Origin: Candidatus Bathyarchaeota archaeon
GTDB lineage: Archaea > Thermoproteota > Bathyarchaeia > 40CM-2-53-6
NCBI GenBank assembly: GCA_005888695.1
Contig: VBBH01000008.1
Coordinates: 1 to 9,313 of the forward strand
DNA: 9,313 bases
Reading direction: 5' to 3'
The notes under the pieces are model-generated. The model saw only the letters and a program-made list of their open reading frames with translations, was not told the DNA's origin and did not search any database. A program made the position numbers and the translations under genes. This document shows positions 6,383 to 9,313 of this stretch, in pieces. Position 1 is the stretch's first letter. Every line of letters starts with the position of its first letter.

Positions 6383-7285
6383 CTGACAAGGCTTCACGAG
6401 CTAGTTGGGCGGAAGCGGGTTGTTACTGTGGAGTTGATTCCGGATCGTGTTAGTCCTGCGGATCTTGGGATTTTGCGTGGGCGTGTTGATGCGGTAACTG
6501 TACCGGCTTTGAGGAATGGTACTGCTGATCCTGTCTTTCCGTCTGGTCATCATATTAGTCCTCAGCAGCGCAGTATTGCTGCGGCGACATTGTTGCGTGG
6601 GACGGGGCTTGATGCTGTGCCGACGATTACTTGTCGGGATTCGACGGTGGCTGATGTTTTTTCGCGTTTGTCTGATCTGTTGTCTGTTGGTATTGACAAT
6701 CTTCTCGTTGTATACGGTGATCCCTCTGGCTCCACTTTTGACCGCTACGAGATGAGGGCTTCGCATCATCTTATTGATTGGGTGGATCGCACTAGTAATG
6801 GAAGGTTTTCTGTTTGGGCTATTACGAATCAGTATCATCATGATCAGGAGCGGGAGATTGCTAGGACCTTAATTAGACAAGAGGCGGGAGCGAGGATTGT
6901 TTTGACGAATGCTGTGTTTGAGGCAGATGGCGTGTTGGAGTATAGGGATGCTTTACGAGATGCTGGGCTAAGTGTTCCAATATCTGTGCAGATTTCGGTG
7001 ATCCATAGTTTTGAGAATCTATCGTTTGTTAGTCAAAAGCTGGGCATTCCGGTTCCTATTGGTGTGCAGAGACGGCTTCGCCGGGATCCAGGGGCCGGCG
7101 TGGAGGTTGCGGCTGATGCGTATCGGGCTTTGAAGAGTGAGTTTGATGGAGTCCACTTCTCCTACTTGTACCGTAAGCAGAGCCCTATCCCAGTGTATAC
7201 CCGACTACTGGACCTGATAGGGATCCCGTTTCAGGCACCAGGGTTGAACGGGGAGCTGATGGCTCCGGACCAACTGGTGAGATAG
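6383..7285 (+). CDS. metF: Methylenetetrahydrofolate reductase-like protein, probably starting at CTG
   Basis: This is a MetF-family TIM-barrel protein that would reduce methylene- to methyl-tetrahydrofolate (or a methanopterin analogue), feeding the MetE pair upstream. Visible marks are KRVVTVELIP (first strand with the catalytic Glu, E17 in CTG numbering), ITCRDSTVADVFSRL, LLVVYGDP (D113, flavin-contacting region), and IPVPIGVQRRL near the end. No ATG, GTG or TTG lies upstream of GTG 6428 within the open frame. That GTG would cut into the first strand and leave the Glu at position 2. A CTG at 6383 restores the family N-terminus, follows a Shine-Dalgarno, and repeats the one-base gap seen at the previous junction, giving 300 aa. 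If CTG is not used, the protein is 285 aa from 6428. The pterin and electron donor cannot be read from sequence. The stop is TAG at 7283-7285. Confidence 0.82.
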   Translation: MTRLHELVGRKRVVTVELIPDRVSPADLGILRGRVDAVTVPALRNGTADPVFPSGHHISPQQRSIAAATLLRGTGLDAVPTITCRDSTVADVFSRLSDLLSVGIDNLLVVYGDPSGSTFDRYEMRASHHLIDWVDRTSNGRFSVWAITNQYHHDQEREIARTLIRQEAGARIVLTNAVFEADGVLEYRDALRDAGLSVPISVQISVIHSFENLSFVSQKLGIPVPIGVQRRLRRDPGAGVEVAADAYRALKSEFDGVHFSYLYRKQSPIPVYTRLLDLIGIPFQAPGLNGELMAPDQLVR

Positions 7286-7296
7286 TCTCCTAGAAA

Positions 7297-7317
7297 CCCG
7301 TTCGGATTCGGGCTTTT
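7297..7317 (+). terminator. Hairpin terminator after metF
   Basis: CCCG-N8-CGGG followed by C and TTTT lies 12 nt past the metF stop. A competing longer stem, AAACCCG (7294-7300) with CGGGTTT (7320-7326), uses the same left arm. Either would mark the end of the operon transcript. Confidence 0.5.
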
Positions 7318-7325
7318 GACGGGTT

Positions 7326-7342
7326 TGCTCCATGAGGGAGCA
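7326..7342. repeat. Perfect 6-bp stem-loop
   Basis: TGCTCC-ATGAG-GGAGCA forms a perfect stem with a five-base loop, abutting the preceding hairpin. A further small stem, CTCG-GTGT-CGAG, follows at 7362-7373. Confidence 0.4.
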
Positions 7343-7374
7343 TAGGCAGGATTCGTTCGGGCTCGGTGTCGAGA

Positions 7375-7399
7375 ATTCTAAAGGGGGCCCCTTCAGAAT
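7375..7399. repeat. 25-bp near-perfect palindrome centred on G5C4
   Basis: ATTCT-A-AAGGGG around a single central G pairs with CCCCTT-C-AGAAT with only one mismatch (A7380/C7394), giving 11 of 12 pairs. There is almost no loop, so it suits a DNA-binding dimer or a cruciform better than a simple RNA hairpin. Confidence 0.5.
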
Positions 7400-7424
7400 A
7401 AGCTTAAGAAAAAGAATTTACGCG

Positions 7425-7431
7425 CTATATT
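7425..7431 (+). promoter_or_regulatory. TATA-like element in the convergent gap
   Basis: CTATATT on the plus strand could start a short transcript near 7450 that would end at the T-tract at 7637. There is no coding frame behind it, so it would be a non-coding RNA promoter if real. Tentative. Confidence 0.25.
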
Positions 7432-7512
7432 GGTTTGAAAAAAAAGTGCGTGCATCTCTTATCTCGCGACAAAAGAATGGTTTTCTTTAGTACTGTGGTT
7501 CTATAGGACGTG

Positions 7513-7548
7513 GCGAGTGAACATGGACCTAGGTGTGAAAGTACTCGC
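7513..7548 (+). repeat. Two-tier stem in the convergent gap
   Basis: GCGAGT (7513-7518) pairs with ACTCGC (7543-7548). Inside it, ACAT (7521-7524) can pair with GTGT (7533-7536) using one wobble pair. It would form the core of the possible small RNA. Confidence 0.35.
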
Positions 7549-7613
7549 GGTTGGGTGTGGGCTGGAGAAAAATATTTTGGGGGGAATAACAAATTCTTAG
7601 GGTATTTTTCAAA

Positions 7614-7637
7614 GGGAAGCTTGTGAAGCTTTTTTTT
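7614..7637 (+). terminator. Hairpin plus 8-T tract
   Basis: AAGCTT-GTG-AAGCTT (self-complementary arms, extendable by G-U pairs) is followed by a run of eight T on the plus strand (7630-7637). It looks like an intrinsic-type terminator for plus-strand transcription, about 330 nt beyond metF. It would act as a second barrier or end a separate small RNA. Confidence 0.5.
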
Positions 7638-7721
7638 AGCGAATTTGTTTTGGGTTAGCGGAAACCGCGAGGGCAAGATCAGCCCGAAAGGTTTGGACAG
7701 TGCTTGGTGAGATGATCTCTT

Positions 7722-7736
7722 CCCTAGTTTGTAGGG
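7722..7736 (-). terminator. Stem-loop at the end of glyA
   Basis: On the minus strand, CCCTA-CAAAC-TAGGG forms a perfect five-base-pair stem just past the glyA stop. GATC repeats at 7714-7717 and 7737-7740 can extend it with a bulge. No T-tract follows directly, so it may protect or process the 3' end rather than terminate transcription. Confidence 0.35.
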
Positions 7737-7739
7737 GAT

Positions 7740-8942
7740 CTACGTGTAGTGGATCTCGTTGAATTCCTTCCGCAACTTTATGGATTCCTTCCGGACCTTT
7801 GCCAGGTCTGCTCGTTCGTAGATCTCGCTCAGAAGGCCTGCAACATGTTCAAAGTCCTCTTCCTTGAATCCTCTGCGGGTCAGCTCATTGGTTCCAAGTC
7901 GTATGCCACGATCAACGATCAGGTTCGCACTTTCCAAGCGCTTGGTGAAATCTTCGATCTCCTTCGGATCGGTTATGTCGAGCATTACCTGATGTGACTC
8001 CGTATAGCCATAGTCCCGACATTTGACCGGGACCCCGTACTCATCCAGCGCGCTTGCCAGAGCTTTCGAGTTGGCGATGACCTGTTTGGCATAGTCGGGT
8101 CCGACTCTATGCATCTCTTCCAATGCTTGAGCCAGGGCTGCTATGCGATTCCAGTGCGCATTATCGATCAGTCCGGGACGCTGCTTGTCCTTGACGGTTC
8201 CTTGGACATCCCTGGTCCCGAGGATCATACCCCCCTGTGGACCAAAGAAGCTCTTATGCGTCGAGCCCAGTAGTAGGTGTGCTCCGTCGGTGAAGGGTTT
8301 CTGGAATGAGCCTCCCGCGATAAGGCCTAGAACATGCGATCCATCGTAGACGATTCCGGCACCAACCGTCCTGCATGCCTCATCGAGCTCCTTGACTGGA
8401 TGTGGAAACAAAAAGTATGATTGTCCATAAACTACTAGTTTCGGCCTAGTCTCTTTGATCAAGTCGCTTGCCTCGTGGATCTTGATCCTCATCTTTTCGG
8501 GGTCGTATGGGAAGAAGAGATTCTTCACATTGGCGTATTCCGTGTAGCCTCCTGAAGCTCCGAGACCTTCATAGCCGCCATCGTTGGGACCGACCATCAA
8601 AACCGAGTCGCCGGGCTTTGTGAGGGTGGAGACTGCGATCATATCTGCGACATGTCCGGAGAGCGGCCGTAGACTGGCCCAGTCCGCATGGAAGACTTTG
8701 CATGCTAATTCTTCGGCCAGGGTTTCGAGTTCGTCCATGTAGCGTGTTCCGTGGTAGAAATTGTCGTCTGCTCGGTATCTGTGGCCCATGTCACTGGTGA
8801 GGAGTCGTCGGACGCGAGGGCTCGTGATGTTTTCTGAGGGTATCAGGTTGAGGCATTCTTCGCCGCGCCATCTGTTATGGGAGGCGACCGTCTCTTGTAT
8901 CCGGCTTGTAATGGATTGCAATGTGATTGTCGAGGGGGCCAT
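7740..8942 (-). CDS. glyA: Serine hydroxymethyltransferase-like PLP enzyme
   Basis: The protein has 400 aa, a fold-type I PLP enzyme of the SHMT family that converts serine to glycine and loads one carbon onto a pterin. Seen are LNLIPSENITSP near the N-terminus, LRPLSGHVADM, YDGSH with D200 (binds PLP N1) and H203, GSTHKSFFGPQGG with the PLP lysine K230, and GIRLGTNELTRRG with R348 (substrate carboxylate). One oddity: the usual active-site YAEG-P-RYYGG or archaeal HRYAEG..FYQG loop reads HRYRADDNFYHGTRYMDE, shortened and without the usual catalytic Glu after Y56. An aldolase-like or alternative pterin specificity is therefore possible. It lies 47 nt downstream of the uS11 gene on the same strand and converges on metF, which would use its product. 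No clear Shine-Dalgarno is present. The stop is TAG at 7740-7742. Confidence 0.88.
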   Translation of the reverse strand: MAPSTITLQSITSRIQETVASHNRWRGEECLNLIPSENITSPRVRRLLTSDMGHRYRADDNFYHGTRYMDELETLAEELACKVFHADWASLRPLSGHVADMIAVSTLTKPGDSVLMVGPNDGGYEGLGASGGYTEYANVKNLFFPYDPEKMRIKIHEASDLIKETRPKLVVYGQSYFLFPHPVKELDEACRTVGAGIVYDGSHVLGLIAGGSFQKPFTDGAHLLLGSTHKSFFGPQGGMILGTRDVQGTVKDKQRPGLIDNAHWNRIAALAQALEEMHRVGPDYAKQVIANSKALASALDEYGVPVKCRDYGYTESHQVMLDITDPKEIEDFTKRLESANLIVDRGIRLGTNELTRRGFKEEDFEHVAGLLSEIYERADLAKVRKESIKLRKEFNEIHYT

Positions 8943-8989
8943 TTGTTTCTTAGTCGAGGAAGAGTGCTGAAGAGTTTTGTTGGATTAGC

Positions 8990-9313
8990 CTAGACTCTTC
9001 TGCCTCTGCGACCGCCTGGACGACGTGTGCCGTCGTGCGGTACCGGTGTCACATCCTCGATCCGACCGATACGGAAGCCGTGTCGCGCGAGCATTCGGAT
9101 TGCCGCTTGGGCTCCTGGACCTGGAGTCCGTGCGCCGTGACCGCCGGGAGCTCGGACTCGGATGTGTAACGAGGTTATGCCCTTGTCCTTGGCCATTTTG
9201 GCAGCTGCTGCCGCGGCTTGCATTGCAGCGTAAGGTGTGCCTTGTAGACGATCGGCCTTGACATGTTGTCCGCCAGCGCTTCGGCTTACCGTTTCGGCAC
9301 CGGTTAGGTCGGT
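8990..9313 (-). CDS. rps11: Archaeal 30S ribosomal protein uS11 (C-terminal part, runs off right edge)
   Basis: 107 codons plus a TAG stop (8990-8992) are visible, and the frame stays open to the right edge, so the N-terminus is missing. The order [58 protein letters not shown] (read as separate blocks) and the end [21 protein letters not shown] is that of archaeal and eukaryotic-type uS11. It lies on the small-subunit platform and contacts 16S rRNA. The internal ATG at 9223 is not the start. In many archaea this gene is followed by the RNA polymerase subunit gene rpo3; here glyA follows. Confidence 0.96.
   Translation of the reverse strand, partial: TDLTGAETVSRSAGGQHVKADRLQGTPYAAMQAAAAAAKMAKDKGITSLHIRVRAPGGHGARTPGPGAQAAIRMLARHGFRIGRIEDVTPVPHDGTRRPGGRRGRRV

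Larger units (their letters stand above)
7286..7739. other. Convergent intergenic region, AT-rich and hairpin-dense, possible small RNA
   Basis: This 454-bp gap lies between the ends of metF (+) and glyA (-). No convincing protein gene is present. It holds four consecutive hairpin-forming elements at 7294-7399, a TATA-like CTATATT (7425-7431), a longer stem at 7513-7548, a hairpin with an 8-T tract (7614-7637), and small stems at 7658-7668, 7671-7685 and 7722-7736. It may be a bidirectional termination zone. A plus-strand small RNA from about 7450 to 7637 is also possible. I checked by eye for tRNA, SRP RNA and RNase P RNA signatures and saw none. Confidence 0.5.

Noticed and set aside
6401..6841. 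146-codon minus-strand open frame
   Set aside because: It is antisense to metF with Asn/Arg/Ile/Thr-rich low-complexity translation, typical of a shadow frame.
7425..7676. 83-codon minus-strand open frame in the convergent gap
   Set aside because: It starts at TTG without a Shine-Dalgarno, covers hairpins and the T-tract, and its Lys/Phe/Pro-rich product only reflects AT-rich DNA.
7638..7739. Possible tRNA, SRP RNA or RNase P RNA near 7650-7700
   Set aside because: Small stems are present, but there is no T-arm GGTTCRA, no SRP S-domain motif and no RNase P conserved region.

Overview
The window is archaeal. Its clearest marker is the 3' part of an archaeal-type ribosomal protein uS11 gene at the right edge (C-terminus [16 protein letters not shown]). 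Other signs are TATA-box-like promoters, an archaeal-type GlyA, a two-gene MetE and an XRE-CBS regulator of a kind common in archaea. A TACK-group archaeon (Thermoproteota, including Bathyarchaeia- or Nitrososphaeria-like lineages) is plausible, but I cannot place it more finely. I see no mobile element, CRISPR array, tRNA or rRNA.

Layout, left to right. (1) Minus strand, 876 to 1: the N-terminal 292 codons of a disordered Pro/Ser-rich protein that runs off the left edge. (2) Minus strand, 3328 to 1178: a large membrane protein with a signal peptide, a glycosylatable beta-sandwich ectodomain, one transmembrane helix and a cytoplasmic KaiC/RecA-like domain whose Walker A loop is lost. (3) Minus strand, 4057 to 3467: a helix-turn-helix (XRE) regulator with two CBS domains. 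(4) A 127-bp gap between start codons that carries a perfect palindrome, two copies of a second palindrome, a further half-site and a TATA box. (5) Plus strand, 4185 to 7285: a tight operon of a MetE N-terminal-like protein, the zinc-binding MetE catalytic protein and a MetF-like methylenetetrahydrofolate reductase. Each junction has one base between stop and start. (6) A structured, AT-rich convergent gap of 454 bp with several hairpins and T-tract terminators. (7) Minus strand: glyA (8942 to 7740), 47 nt downstream of the uS11 gene (9313 to 8990).

Functional reading. GlyA (serine to glycine, giving methylene-pterin), MetF (methylene to methyl) and the MetE pair (methyl to homocysteine, giving methionine) are consecutive steps of one-carbon and methionine metabolism. 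The XRE-CBS gene is divergent from the met operon. CBS pairs often bind adenosyl ligands such as SAM or AMP, so the simplest hypothesis is a local ligand-sensing repressor acting on the repeated operators between the two genes. The left part, a pseudo-KaiC receptor-like protein and a Pro-rich protein, looks unrelated to methionine and is the least described part of the window.
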